A DNA stretch of 60,035 nt from Clostridium sp. LS. GTDB lineage: Bacteria > Bacillota > Clostridia > Clostridiales > Clostridiaceae. The notes under the pieces are model-generated. The model was given only the letters and a program-made list of their open reading frames with translations. It searched no databases and had not been told where the DNA came from. Shown here piece after piece: positions 19,547 through 28,464 of this stretch (position 1 is its first letter; every line of letters starts with the position of its first letter). The stretch is from positions 1-60,035 of the forward strand of contig NZ_AUUU01000033.1 in assembly GCF_002760435.1 (NCBI RefSeq). Direction: 5' to 3'. The translations under genes and the position numbers were made by a program.

Positions 19547-19580
19547 TTATTATCTTCTCATAATAATAAATTCTCTTTTC
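19530..19580 (-). terminator. Terminator of the aromatic amino acid operon
   Basis: A perfect 13-bp stem (AGAGAATTTATTA 19540-19552 with its complement 19564-19576) is followed on the minus strand by TTTTTATTTTTTATT. It begins 8 nt after the tyrA stop codon. Confidence 0.95.
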
Positions 19581-19584
19581 TCTT

Positions 19585-20421
19585 CTACTGTAATTTTTCT
19601 CTTCTTTTTGTAGACTTAATAAATAATTCTTTTAATGCTTCTGTATCGTCATTTTCTATAGCGTGTTTTATTTTATCCAACTCAGTTTCAAAATCTTCTA
19701 TGCTCTTTAACAAATTATCTTTATTTCCCAGGAAAAGCTCACTCCAAAGATCTTCATTAATATTAGCTATTCTCGTTAAATCTCTATAACTATCTCCAAT
19801 AAAGCTGCCTGTTTCCCTTCCTTCCACATCGCTATTCATTAAAGCAACAGCTAAAGAATGTGGAAGCTGGCTTGTATAACCTATCATTTCATCATGATGT
19901 TCAGGAGTTATTCTTCTAACTCTTTTAAACCCAATTTTATAAGCTAAGTCTTCTATCATTTTTAAATTTTCTTCTTTATTTCTAACTACCGGTGTTATTA
20001 TATAATTTGCATTTTTGAAAACTTGACTACTTGCAAAATCTATTCCCTTTTTTTCTCTTCCCGCCATTGGATGACCAAATACGAAATCAATATTTTCTGG
20101 TAATATATTCACAATATCTTCAATAAACATTTTTTTAATTCCAGTAGCATCTGTTATTATAGCACCATCTTTAAAATTATCTTTATTATCTACTATAAAT
20201 TGCTTAACTAACCTAGGATACAGAGAAATGATTATAAAATCTGCGCTTTTAATTATTTCCTGACCATTCGTAAAGCCATCTTTTATTAATCCAAGTTTTT
20301 TAGCTTTCTCTAGAGACTCTTCATTAATATCTATTCCATAAACATCATCATACCCTGCTTCTTTTAAAGCCATAGTAAATGATCCCCCAATTACTCCAAG
20401 ACCTACAACTACTATTCTCAT
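19585..20421 (-). CDS. tyrA: Prephenate dehydrogenase
   Basis: NAD(P)-dependent enzyme of 278 aa that converts prephenate to 4-hydroxyphenylpyruvate for tyrosine synthesis. A Rossmann motif opens the protein (VVVGLGVIGGSFTMALKEAG). Substrate-site features include GHPMAGREKKGIDFA and TPEHHDEMIGYTSQLPHSLA. There is no C-terminal ACT domain, so direct tyrosine feedback by that route is not expected. AAAGGAG precedes the ATG. It is the last of ten genes in the aromatic operon and is followed directly by the terminator. Confidence 0.93.
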   Translation of the reverse strand: MRIVVVGLGVIGGSFTMALKEAGYDDVYGIDINEESLEKAKKLGLIKDGFTNGQEIIKSADFIIISLYPRLVKQFIVDNKDNFKDGAIITDATGIKKMFIEDIVNILPENIDFVFGHPMAGREKKGIDFASSQVFKNANYIITPVVRNKEENLKMIEDLAYKIGFKRVRRITPEHHDEMIGYTSQLPHSLAVALMNSDVEGRETGSFIGDSYRDLTRIANINEDLWSELFLGNKDNLLKSIEDFETELDKIKHAIENDDTEALKELFIKSTKRREKLQ

Positions 20422-20456
20422 ATTAATAGCTCCTTTATTAAAACATATAGAAAGAT

Positions 20457-21470
20457 TTAAATCTCTTTATCTTCGATCTTAGCTACCGCCTTAACCTTAT
20501 TCATTAATACATCAAATTGATCTGGCGTAAGTGATTGTTGCCCATCACTTAACGCGTTTTCAGGATCATTATGTACTTCTATCATAAGTCCATCTGCTCC
20601 TGACATAATTGCAGCCTTAGCCATTGGTTCTACTAAGTATGCATATCCTCCAGCATGGCTTGGATCAACAATTATAGGTAAGTGTGATAATCTCTTTATT
20701 ACCGGAACTGCTTGTAAATCTAATGTATTTCTTGTAATTGTTTCGAAAGTTCGTACTCCTCTTTCACAAAGAATTACATTTTCATTTCCACCAGCCATAA
20801 TGTATTCTGCTGACATAAGCCATTCTTCTATAGTTGCAGATAACCCTCTTTTTAATAATATTGGAGTTTTAGTCTTTCCAATTTGTTTTAATAAATCAAA
20901 GTTTTGCATGTTTCTAGCACCGATTTGAATCATATCTACTTCTTCAACAAAGGTATCTAAGTAATCTGTAGACATAAGTTCAGTTACTATAGGAAGTCCT
21001 GTTTCTTGTTTTGCAATCTTTAAAAGTTTTAAACCTTCAAGCTCTAATCCCTGGAAACTGTAAGGTGAAGTTCTTGGCTTAAATGCTCCTCCTCTTAAAA
21101 AGTTAGCTCCAGCTGCCTTTACTCTTTTGGCAACTTCAATAATTTGCTCTTCGCTTTCTACTGAACATGGTCCTGCCATTATTCCAAGCTTTCCGCCGCC
21201 AATTATTGATCCTTCAACGTTAACTACAGTATCTTCTGGCTTAAATATTCTATTAGCCTTCTTAAAAGGTTCTTGAACCTTCATTACTCTATCTACACCT
21301 TTAAGTACTTGTAATTTCTTAGGGTCTAATACAGATGTATCTCCTACAGCTCCTACTATGTAGTATGTGTCTCCCTTAGAAAGATGAGTTTCTAATCCTT
21401 TTGACTCAACTACCGCCTTTACCTTTCTTACATCCTCTTCACTTGCTTTTGGGTTCATAATAATTATCAT
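20457..21470 (-). CDS. aroF: DAHP synthase (type I-beta), second operon copy
   Basis: 3-deoxy-D-arabino-heptulosonate 7-phosphate synthase, 337 aa, the first step of the shikimate pathway. The first 70 or so residues form a ferredoxin-like regulatory domain; the TIM barrel follows with GPCSVESEEQI, GGAFKPRTSPYSFQG, VQEPFKKANR and DPSHAGG. It is about the same length as the first gene of the operon (28465-29478) and very similar to it. The ATG at 21470 follows CAGGAGG; an earlier in-frame ATG lacks a site. A long hairpin precedes it (21542-21668). Confidence 0.93.
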   Translation of the reverse strand: MIIIMNPKASEEDVRKVKAVVESKGLETHLSKGDTYYIVGAVGDTSVLDPKKLQVLKGVDRVMKVQEPFKKANRIFKPEDTVVNVEGSIIGGGKLGIMAGPCSVESEEQIIEVAKRVKAAGANFLRGGAFKPRTSPYSFQGLELEGLKLLKIAKQETGLPIVTELMSTDYLDTFVEEVDMIQIGARNMQNFDLLKQIGKTKTPILLKRGLSATIEEWLMSAEYIMAGGNENVILCERGVRTFETITRNTLDLQAVPVIKRLSHLPIIVDPSHAGGYAYLVEPMAKAAIMSGADGLMIEVHNDPENALSDGQQSLTPDQFDVLMNKVKAVAKIEDKEI

Positions 21471-21541
21471 TTTATTTTCCTCCTGTACTACTTTCATTTT
21501 TGATTTTTTCTTTTTACTACTATACTTCTATCCTACATTTT

Positions 21542-21668
21542 TAGATAAACAAACTATTGGACAGATTTATACCTTGAAATATATCTCAACTAGAAACCGG
21601 AGCAAAAGCATGCTCCTTATTTCGGCGAGTTATATTCATAGTATAAATTACACATTGTTTATCTATAT
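21542..21668. repeat. 127-bp imperfect palindrome between aroQ and aroF
   Basis: The ends TAGATAAACAA and TTGTTTATCTA pair exactly (11 bp). Further in, ATTTATAC pairs with GTATAAAT, GAAATATATCTC pairs imperfectly with GAGTTATATTC, and GGAGCA pairs with TGCTCC at the tip. The whole stretch can fold into one long stem-loop inside the operon transcript. It has no T-run. It does not match a riboswitch class I recognise. Confidence 0.7.
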
Positions 21669-21678
21669 ATAATATAAA

Positions 21679-22119
21679 CTATTTAGACATATTTTTCAAT
21701 TCTAATGCCTTCATAGCTAATATATACCCATTCTCTCCAAAACCGCACATTTGCCCTATACATGCTGGTGCAGTTACAGATTTTGTTCTAAACTCTTCTC
21801 TTGTATGTACATTTGATAAATGTACTTCAACTGTATCTATATTAATTCCTTTTATTGCATCGTGAATTGCATAACTATAATGTGTATAAGCTCCAGGATT
21901 TATTATTATTCCATCATAATTTTCGAAATAAGCTTTTTGAAGCTCATCTATTATTTCACCTTCGCAATTACTTTGGAATAATGTTATTTCATGACCTCTA
22001 TTTTCACCTTCTTCTTTAATATATTCACATATATCTTCAAAAGATTTTGTGCCATAAATACCCTTTTCTCTAACTCCAACCATATTTAGATTCGGTCCAT
22101 TAATAACCATAATCTTCAT
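21679..22119 (-). CDS. aroQ: 3-dehydroquinate dehydratase, type II
   Basis: Small type II dehydroquinase of 146 aa, third step of the shikimate pathway. Motifs include MVINGPNLNMVGVREKGIYG with the catalytic Tyr, FQSNCEGEIIDELQ, INPGAYTHYSYAIHDA and VEVHLSNVHTREEFR. The ATG at 22119 lies 7 nt after GGAGGG; a TTG codon directly before it extends the frame by one residue. It lies between aroK and the second aroF. Confidence 0.95.
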   Translation of the reverse strand: MKIMVINGPNLNMVGVREKGIYGTKSFEDICEYIKEEGENRGHEITLFQSNCEGEIIDELQKAYFENYDGIIINPGAYTHYSYAIHDAIKGINIDTVEVHLSNVHTREEFRTKSVTAPACIGQMCGFGENGYILAMKALELKNMSK

Positions 22120-22140
22120 CAATACTCCCTCCTTCCAAGC

Positions 22141-22650
22141 TTAATTTATGTTTATATTAGATGTAATAACTTCTTTTACTTTGTTAATTGCGCCATTTAG
22201 TCCTTCATCATTTTTTATTATTTCATCTGCTGCTAATCTATACAATTCATAGCGTTCTTCATAAAGCCTAACTAACTTCTCCCTACCGTCTTTAAGTAAC
22301 GGCCTTTTAGATACATCTATATCTTCTAAAAGATTTTCTAATGGTCTATCAATAAAAATAATAAATGAATTCTCTCTTAACGCATCTATGTTTTCTTTTC
22401 TTTTTACTACTCCACCGCCAGAAGAAATTATGATATTATTCTCTTTAGATAATTCTTTACAAGCTAAAGATTCGAAATCTCTAAAATAATCTTCTCCTTG
22501 TTCAAAAAGCTCGGGTATGGTTTTAGATGTCATATCCTCTATATACTTATCCATATCTATAAATTTAATATTTAATTCTTTACTTACCAATCTACCAATT
22601 GTGCTTTTTCCGCATCCAGGCATTCCTATAAATACTACTTTATTTTTCAT
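22141..22650 (-). CDS. aroK: Shikimate kinase
   Basis: ATP-dependent kinase of 169 aa that makes shikimate 3-phosphate. Walker A is GMPGCGKSTIGR, the shikimate-binding region has DMDKYIE and SGGGVVKR, and the lid region has RPLL. GTAGGTG at the end of aroE acts as its ribosome binding site, and only 8 nt separate the two genes. Confidence 0.94.
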   Translation of the reverse strand: MKNKVVFIGMPGCGKSTIGRLVSKELNIKFIDMDKYIEDMTSKTIPELFEQGEDYFRDFESLACKELSKENNIIISSGGGVVKRKENIDALRENSFIIFIDRPLENLLEDIDVSKRPLLKDGREKLVRLYEERYELYRLAADEIIKNDEGLNGAINKVKEVITSNININ

Positions 22651-22658
22651 ATATACAC

Positions 22659-23471
22659 CTACTCAAATTCATTTTCAAACATTGAATATAGACCTTGAGT
22701 TACTTCGCCATCTAATGAATATCCCTGCCATATTTCTTCTGCTTTTATTGCCTGCCCCACTAGCATTTCAATTCCACCGCATACTTTTTTATTCAAAGTT
22801 CTTCCTATCTTTAGAAACTTTGTTTCTTTAGGATTATATATTATATCTACTAATGATCCATAATTGCTAATAACATCTTCATTTACTGGAGTATTATCAA
22901 TATTAGGATACATTCCTAAAGGTGTTGTGTTAATTAAAATATCTCCCTTTATATCTGAGATATCTTCATATGTTTTATATTCAATTCTTTTATCATTATA
23001 AGATGAATTGTCTTTAATTTTCCTTGATACTAAATAAATCTTTTTAATGCCATTATCTAAAAGATAATTAATTACAGCTTTAGCAGCCCCTCCATTTCCA
23101 AGTACCATAGCTATATTATCTTTCACAGCAATATTATTATTATTCAAGATTGTTCCAAATCCAAAGTAATCAGTATTATAACCATATAGCTTATTATCCT
23201 TTAAGTAAATAGTATTTACTGCCCCTATTTTTTTAGCTTCATCTGAAATAAAATCTAAATATTTCATTACATCTTGTTTGTAAGGAATCGTCACATTAAC
23301 ACCCTTTATTTTGAGAAGCTTCAATGAATCCATAAGCTTACTTAAATTTTCTTTTTCCACTTCAAAAAGCTTATATGCCCCTTCTATTTCTAAAGCCTTG
23401 AAAAGCGTATTGTGAATTTTAGGTGAAAGACTATGAGATAATTTTTCTCCTATCAATCCGTAAAAATCCAA
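22659..23471 (-). CDS. aroE: Shikimate dehydrogenase
   Basis: NADP-dependent enzyme of 270 aa that reduces 3-dehydroshikimate. It has the N-terminal GLIGEKLSHSLSPKIHN, the catalytic region VNVTIPYKQ with Lys, GAVNTIY, and a nucleotide-binding VLGNGGAAKAVINYL. The start codon is TTG, 5 nt after GGGGGGA; no ATG fits. The spacer upstream carries a dispersed repeat element (23491-23618). Confidence 0.94.
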   Translation of the reverse strand: MDFYGLIGEKLSHSLSPKIHNTLFKALEIEGAYKLFEVEKENLSKLMDSLKLLKIKGVNVTIPYKQDVMKYLDFISDEAKKIGAVNTIYLKDNKLYGYNTDYFGFGTILNNNNIAVKDNIAMVLGNGGAAKAVINYLLDNGIKKIYLVSRKIKDNSSYNDKRIEYKTYEDISDIKGDILINTTPLGMYPNIDNTPVNEDVISNYGSLVDIIYNPKETKFLKIGRTLNKKVCGGIEMLVGQAIKAEEIWQGYSLDGEVTQGLYSMFENEFE

Positions 23472-23490
23472 ATTAATCCCCCCCTTTTTT

Positions 23491-23618
23491 AGTTTACAGT
23501 TTACAGTGCACAGTTTACAGTTGTGGATAAAATCCCTTCGGGATTTTTATATATTTTTTGAAAAGCCTTTGGCTTTTCTTCCTTAACTGTTACTTGTTAA
23601 CTGCTAACTGTTAACTGA
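23491..23618. repeat. Modular dispersed repeat, complete copy, overlapping the 3' end of pheA
   Basis: The left end has tandem heptamers of the AGTTTAC type. Two small hairpins follow, AAAATCCC-TTCG-GGATTTT (23529-23547) and GAAAAGCC-TTT-GGCTTTTC (23560-23578). The right end has heptamers of the TTAACTG type, the complement of the left. The pheA stop codon and last residues lie inside the right end. Confidence 0.85.
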
Positions 23619-24752
23619 TTTCCTATATCCTCCAATTAACTTAAAGTAAGCACTACTTTGTTCAATTAATTTTAATGCTTTCTTTACTTGTTCATTTTCA
23701 ATATTGCCTTCAAAATCTACATATAGGAAATACTTCCATGCTCCCTTTTCCATTGGTCTTGATTCGATTTTCATCATATTTATGTTATTTTCTGCGAAAT
23801 GTCTTAATAATTTATATAAAGTTCCCGCCTTGTGCTCAAGTGAGAATACCACACTTACTTTATCACAGCTTTCATCCCATTCAAGCTCTTTTGATATGAT
23901 TATAAATCTTGTAGAATTGTCGCTTTTATTATTTATGTTTTCTTTAATTATCTCTAAATTATATATATTTGCTGCTCTATTACTTGCAATGACAGCCTTA
24001 GAGATATCATTTAAATCACTTATAAGTTTTGCACTTGCAGCCGTACTATGAAAAGGAATGAGCTTCCAATTACTATGATTTTTCAAAAATTCAGTACTTT
24101 GCTGAATAGGCTGTGGATGAGAATAAACTTCCTTAATAGTATCTAAAGTCGTACCACTGACACCCATCAAATGTTGATTTATTTTAATGCATTCTTCTCC
24201 AACAATATAAAAGCCATACTTATATAAAAGATCATATACCTGTGAAATAGCTCCAGTTGAAGAATTTTCTATAGGTAAAATTCCATATCTGATTTCATCA
24301 TTTTTTACAGCTATAAATATATCCTCGAATTCAGCATAAGACCTTGCATTTTCTATAGGTCCAAAATATTTCAGCATAGCCTCTTCGGAAAATGAGCCTT
24401 GTGCACCAAAGAAACCAACTTTACCTTCTTTCATGATTTTTACTTCAGTCACCACAGTTTTTTTGTATTCGGCTTCTTCTGCTTCTATCATCTTTCTACT
24501 TTGAAGTTCTCTAGCTACTTCCATTAATGATATAAAAAACTTTCTAGTTTCATCTTCGTAGTCCTTATTTTTTAGATACCCTACATTTTTTTCTATTACT
24601 TCATCTTCTCTATCTCTATTGAAAATAGGTAAATTATTAGCTTTTTTATAGTTTCCAATGTTAATTACCGTGTTCATTCTTTCTTCAAAAAGCCTGGTTA
24701 TTTCTTTATCTATTTCATCAATTCTACTTCTATAATCATCTATCTCTGACAT
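23604..24752 (-). CDS. pheA: Bifunctional chorismate mutase / prephenate dehydratase
   Basis: P-protein of 382 aa that takes chorismate to phenylpyruvate. Chorismate mutase covers about residues 1-90 (YRSRIDEIDKEITRLFEERM), prephenate dehydratase about 110-290 (GAQGSFSEEAMLKYFG, ENSSTGAISQVYDLLYKYG, NKSDNSTRFIIISKE), and an ACT domain about 300-380 (EHKAGTLYKLLRHFAENN, KIESRP) that binds phenylalanine for feedback. GAGGAG precedes the ATG. The last residues (SVNS and the stop) are encoded by the TTAACTG repeat, which suggests the original C terminus was replaced by repeat insertion. Confidence 0.95.
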   Translation of the reverse strand: MSEIDDYRSRIDEIDKEITRLFEERMNTVINIGNYKKANNLPIFNRDREDEVIEKNVGYLKNKDYEDETRKFFISLMEVARELQSRKMIEAEEAEYKKTVVTEVKIMKEGKVGFFGAQGSFSEEAMLKYFGPIENARSYAEFEDIFIAVKNDEIRYGILPIENSSTGAISQVYDLLYKYGFYIVGEECIKINQHLMGVSGTTLDTIKEVYSHPQPIQQSTEFLKNHSNWKLIPFHSTAASAKLISDLNDISKAVIASNRAANIYNLEIIKENINNKSDNSTRFIIISKELEWDESCDKVSVVFSLEHKAGTLYKLLRHFAENNINMMKIESRPMEKGAWKYFLYVDFEGNIENEQVKKALKLIEQSSAYFKLIGGYRKSVNS

Positions 24753-24774
24753 TTCACACTTCTCCTCACTTTAG

Positions 24775-24834
24775 TCAGTTAACAGTTAAAAGTTAACAAT
24801 TAACAGTTTAGGATGAAATCCTTGCAGGATTTCT
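24775..24834. repeat. Modular dispersed repeat, left half
   Basis: Tandem AGTTAAC-type heptamers are followed by the hairpin GAAATCC-TTGCA-GGATTTC (24815-24833). The right arm is missing. It fills the pheA-aroC spacer. Confidence 0.7.
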
Positions 24835-24883
24835 AAAATCTATTTTCGTTTTCAAATTTTAAAGAAATTTGTTCCTTCAATTA

Positions 24884-25957
24884 TTAAAGTACTAAATCGA
24901 GTATTCCAATAGCCGTTACAGCTTCAATTACTGGAACAGCTCTTTGTACTATGCAAGGATCATGTCTTCCTTCAATTACAAGTTCTGTTTCTTTCTTTTC
25001 AGAAATATCTATTGTTCTTTGCTTCTTTATAATTGATGGTGTTGGCTTCATTGCAACTCTAAAAAGTATTGGCATTCCATTAGTAATTCCACCTGTAATC
25101 CCACCGTTATTATTTGTGTACGTCTTTACCTTATCTCCATCATAGTAGTATTCATCATTGCAATCTGAACCTCTAAGCTTACTCATTTCAAAGCCTTTTC
25201 CAAATTCTATTCCCTTAACTGCTGGAACAGAAAACATTAAGTGGGCTAAAGTAGATTCAACTGAGTCAAAAAATGGATTTCCAATTCCAGCATCTATACC
25301 CAGAACAGTGCATTCAATAGTACCGCCTGTAGAATCTTGTTCTTTTTTTGCTTTAAGGATAGTATTCCTCATGTCTTCTTCTTTTTCTGGCATTAGAAGT
25401 GGTAATTCCTTTGTTCTTAATTCCGCTAAAAGCTCATTATTTAATTCCACCTCATAAAAACTCTTATCTTCAATATTCCCAATACTCTTAACATGAGCTC
25501 CTATACTGATTCCTTTTCTCTCTAATACTTGCTTGCAAATAGCTCCTGCAAATACTAGCGGCGCAGTTATTCTTCCCGAAAAATGTCCTCCGCCTCTATA
25601 ATCATTAAATCCACCATACCTAATTGATCCTGGGTAATCTGCATGGCCAGGTCTCATTAAATCTTTAAGCTTACCATAATCCTTAGAGTGCATATCAGCA
25701 TTTCTAATTACTGCACAAAGAGGAGTACCTGTAGTTTTTCCTTCAAAAAAACCACTTAAAATTTCTGGTGCATCAGCTTCTTTTCTTGCAGTAGATAAAT
25801 TGCTTTTTCCTGGTGCACGTCTTGCCATTTCCTTTGCAACTTCCTCTAAATTAATTTCAATTCCAGAAGGAAGACCATCTATTGTAATTCCTATTCCTAC
25901 TCCATGAGATTCACCGAAAATAGAAACTTTTAATTTATTCCCCCACATTCCACTCAT
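24884..25957 (-). CDS. aroC: Chorismate synthase
   Basis: FMN-dependent enzyme of 357 aa for the last common step, from EPSP to chorismate. Signatures include FGESHGVGIGITIDGLPSG, RPGHADYPGSIRYGG, FSGRITAPLVFAGAICKQ and EGRHDPCIVQRAVPVIEAV. The ATG at 25957 lies 8 nt after AGGAGG. The gene overlaps the end of aroA by 23 bp, consistent with translational coupling. Confidence 0.96.
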   Translation of the reverse strand: MSGMWGNKLKVSIFGESHGVGIGITIDGLPSGIEINLEEVAKEMARRAPGKSNLSTARKEADAPEILSGFFEGKTTGTPLCAVIRNADMHSKDYGKLKDLMRPGHADYPGSIRYGGFNDYRGGGHFSGRITAPLVFAGAICKQVLERKGISIGAHVKSIGNIEDKSFYEVELNNELLAELRTKELPLLMPEKEEDMRNTILKAKKEQDSTGGTIECTVLGIDAGIGNPFFDSVESTLAHLMFSVPAVKGIEFGKGFEMSKLRGSDCNDEYYYDGDKVKTYTNNNGGITGGITNGMPILFRVAMKPTPSIIKKQRTIDISEKKETELVIEGRHDPCIVQRAVPVIEAVTAIGILDLVL

Positions 25958-27242
25958 CAAATACACCTCCTAAATTTTTAAAGTCATCCCAAAACTCTGG
26001 ATAAGATTTTGAAACACATTCATAATCCTTAAGTATTATAGGCTCGGTGCACTTAGTAGATGCTATAGCTATAGTCATTGCAATTCTATGATCCTTATGA
26101 CTCCAAACTTCAACCCCGCCTTTAAGTTCTTTAACACCTTCAATAACTAATCCATCTTCTTTTTCTGTAATCCTAGCACCTAATTTATTAAGTTCTGAAG
26201 TTACAGCTGCTAATCTATCACATTCTTTAATTCTAAGTCTTCCAGCGTTTATTACTTCTGTAGTCCCGGATCCTAAAGCTGCAACTAAAGATACAACTGG
26301 AATTATGTCTGGACATTGAGATCCGTCAATAATAGTTGCTTTTAAATTCCCATCAACTTTTCCAATCAATCCATTATTCTTTGAGATTATTTTTAATCCC
26401 ATTCTTTCCAATATATCAATTACTTCTTTATCCCCTTGAAGTGAATCTAAATTTAAATCATTGAGGACAACATTATTTGAAAGTGCATCAGCGCAGAAGA
26501 AAAATGCTGATTGAGAATAATCACCCTCAACTCTATAGTCCCTGCTCTTATAAGTTTGATTTCCTCTTATTATAAACTCTTGATAATTATTATTTATTAT
26601 TTCTACTCCAAAATCTTTAATAGCACTTAAAGTTAAATCAATGTATCCTTTTGACTCCATTTCAGTTGTTATTACAATTTTAGAATCTCCATCTAAAAGA
26701 GGAAGAGTGAATAATAATCCTGTAATAAATTGAGAACTAATATTTCCCTTAACTTTAAACTCTCCTGCTTTCAATTTGCCTTCTGTTTTTAAATCTAATA
26801 TTCCTTCTTTATAACTATAGTTAATATTTTGTTCATCAAATATATTATAGTATGTATCTAATGGCCTTTTACCTAGGTTTCCTCTTCCAACAAATCTATT
26901 AACACCGTCAAATAGTGCTGCAATAGGTACTAAAAATCTTAGTGTTGAGCCTGATTCATTACAATCAATAATTCTTTCACTATTAATTGAATTAACTTCA
27001 GTATTTTGAGGATTTTTAATTCCGTAAACCTCAAGGTAATCTTCTTTTTTAGTTATTTTTGCACCTAGTGCTGACATAGCCTCAATTGTAGCTATTATAT
27101 CATCTGAATAATCTATATTTGTAACCTTACTTATGCCATTTCCAAGAGCTGCGCAAATTACTGCCCTATGTGCCATACTCTTAGATGGTGGTATCTTAAC
27201 TTCACCACTTAATTTGGTCGGATAAATTTTAAAATTTCCCAT
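25935..27242 (-). CDS. aroA: EPSP synthase (3-phosphoshikimate 1-carboxyvinyltransferase)
   Basis: Enzyme of 435 aa joining phosphoenolpyruvate to shikimate 3-phosphate. It has PPSKSMAHRAVICAAL near the start, ESGSTLRFLVPIAALFDG, ISSQFITGLL, DYSQSAFFFCADAL, LRIKECDRLAAV and SHKDHRIAMTIAIAS. The order and spacing are typical of bacterial AroA. GAGG precedes the ATG. Glyphosate sensitivity class was not assessed. Confidence 0.95.
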   Translation of the reverse strand: MGNFKIYPTKLSGEVKIPPSKSMAHRAVICAALGNGISKVTNIDYSDDIIATIEAMSALGAKITKKEDYLEVYGIKNPQNTEVNSINSERIIDCNESGSTLRFLVPIAALFDGVNRFVGRGNLGKRPLDTYYNIFDEQNINYSYKEGILDLKTEGKLKAGEFKVKGNISSQFITGLLFTLPLLDGDSKIVITTEMESKGYIDLTLSAIKDFGVEIINNNYQEFIIRGNQTYKSRDYRVEGDYSQSAFFFCADALSNNVVLNDLNLDSLQGDKEVIDILERMGLKIISKNNGLIGKVDGNLKATIIDGSQCPDIIPVVSLVAALGSGTTEVINAGRLRIKECDRLAAVTSELNKLGARITEKEDGLVIEGVKELKGGVEVWSHKDHRIAMTIAIASTKCTEPIILKDYECVSKSYPEFWDDFKNLGGVFDEWNVGE

Positions 27243-27277
27243 TATCTTACCTCACTTTATCTAAATTAAATGTTTAA

Positions 27278-28330
27278 TTAGCTGAAAAACTCTACATTAG
27301 TTTTTTCTAAAAATGATTCTCCAATGTTTTTTAATAATACTACCTTTAAAACATTATCTATATTTTTCTTATCCAAGGCTATAGTATTTAATATTGCTGA
27401 ACCATCCTCTATCTCTACTTCATAAGGAAGACCATTTTGTATTAGTATTTCTTTTATTTCCTCACTTACTCCTTGCTTAGTAAGCCCCTTTTTTTCTGCA
27501 ATCTTACTTATTTCATACATACCTATGGCAACTGCTTCACCATGAGTAAACTTTTTAAAATTATAGTAAGTTTCTATAGCATGACCTAAAGTATGTCCAA
27601 AGTTTAATAACATTCTTTCCCCAGTATCTTTTTCATCATTTTCCACAACACATTTTTTTATAAAACAGCATTTGTGGATTATAGTTTCTATATTGTGCAT
27701 AATCTCATCTTTAGTTTTTAAGCTTTTTAATAAATCAAAAAATTCTTTATCTTTTATGCATCCATACTTTATAACTTCAGCCATACCATCTCTAAAAAAT
27801 CTTTCACTTAATGTTTCAAGTACACTCGGATCTATTAGAACTAATTTAGGATGATAAAAACTTCCTACTAAGTTTTTACCTCTTTCTAAATCAACTGCAA
27901 CTTTTCCTCCTACACTACTATCAACTTGTGCAAGGAGTGAAGTTGGCATTTGAACAAAACTGACACCTCTTAGAAAAGTAGATGCAACAAAACCTCCAAG
28001 ATCCCCAATTACTCCTCCACCAAGAGTAATTATTAAATCACTTCGTGTAATTTTAAAATCTAAAAGTTCATTATATATAATTGGAAGAGTACTAAACGCT
28101 TTAGTTTCCTCGCCTGGTTCTAAAGCCATTAACTTAATTTCATACCCTGAGTTAGTTAAACTTGCTTTTACTTTATCACCATGATGACAATCTACATTTT
28201 TATCAGTTAGAATGAATATCTTTTTGCCTTTATAAACCTTTTGAATTTCTAATCCTACTTCGTCTATTAGTCCCTTTTTAATTATTATCGGATAACTTCT
28301 CTCACCAAGTTCAACAACTAAATCTTCCAT
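27278..28330 (-). CDS. aroB: 3-dehydroquinate synthase
   Basis: NAD- and metal-dependent cyclase of 350 aa, the second step of the pathway. Key features are [59 protein letters not shown] and [10 protein letters not shown], which carry the metal-binding Glu and His residues. GAGGAG precedes the ATG. Confidence 0.96.
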   Translation of the reverse strand: MEDLVVELGERSYPIIIKKGLIDEVGLEIQKVYKGKKIFILTDKNVDCHHGDKVKASLTNSGYEIKLMALEPGEETKAFSTLPIIYNELLDFKITRSDLIITLGGGVIGDLGGFVASTFLRGVSFVQMPTSLLAQVDSSVGGKVAVDLERGKNLVGSFYHPKLVLIDPSVLETLSERFFRDGMAEVIKYGCIKDKEFFDLLKSLKTKDEIMHNIETIIHKCCFIKKCVVENDEKDTGERMLLNFGHTLGHAIETYYNFKKFTHGEAVAIGMYEISKIAEKKGLTKQGVSEEIKEILIQNGLPYEVEIEDGSAILNTIALDKKNIDNVLKVVLLKNIGESFLEKTNVEFFS

Positions 28331-28464
28331 TTATCAACACTCCTCTTTTTCAATAAACAGTTATCAGTTATAGATAACAATACCATGTGCATACTTTTTA
28401 TTTTAAAGCATTCGGAAGGAAAAATCATCTTAAACTGCTAACTGCTTTACTATTATTAATTTTA
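28331..28464. other. aroF-aroB spacer with a decayed repeat
   Basis: This 134-bp spacer holds fragments that resemble the heptamer repeat (AACAGTTATCAGTTATAG, AACTGCTAACTGC) but no clear hairpin pair. The operon is probably continuous across it. Confidence 0.45.

Noticed and set aside
21542..21668. Riboswitch in the aroQ-aroF spacer
   Set aside because: The region is structured, but it lacks the conserved motifs of the classes I know and has no expression platform; it is kept as a palindrome only.
23491..23618. CRISPR array or direct-repeat array in the heptamer tracts
   Set aside because: The units are 7 bp, contiguous, with no spacers and with inverted copies at the other end. No cas genes are present.
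23704..24051. 115-aa plus-strand ORF inside pheA
   Set aside because: Antisense shadow of the prephenate dehydratase/ACT region.
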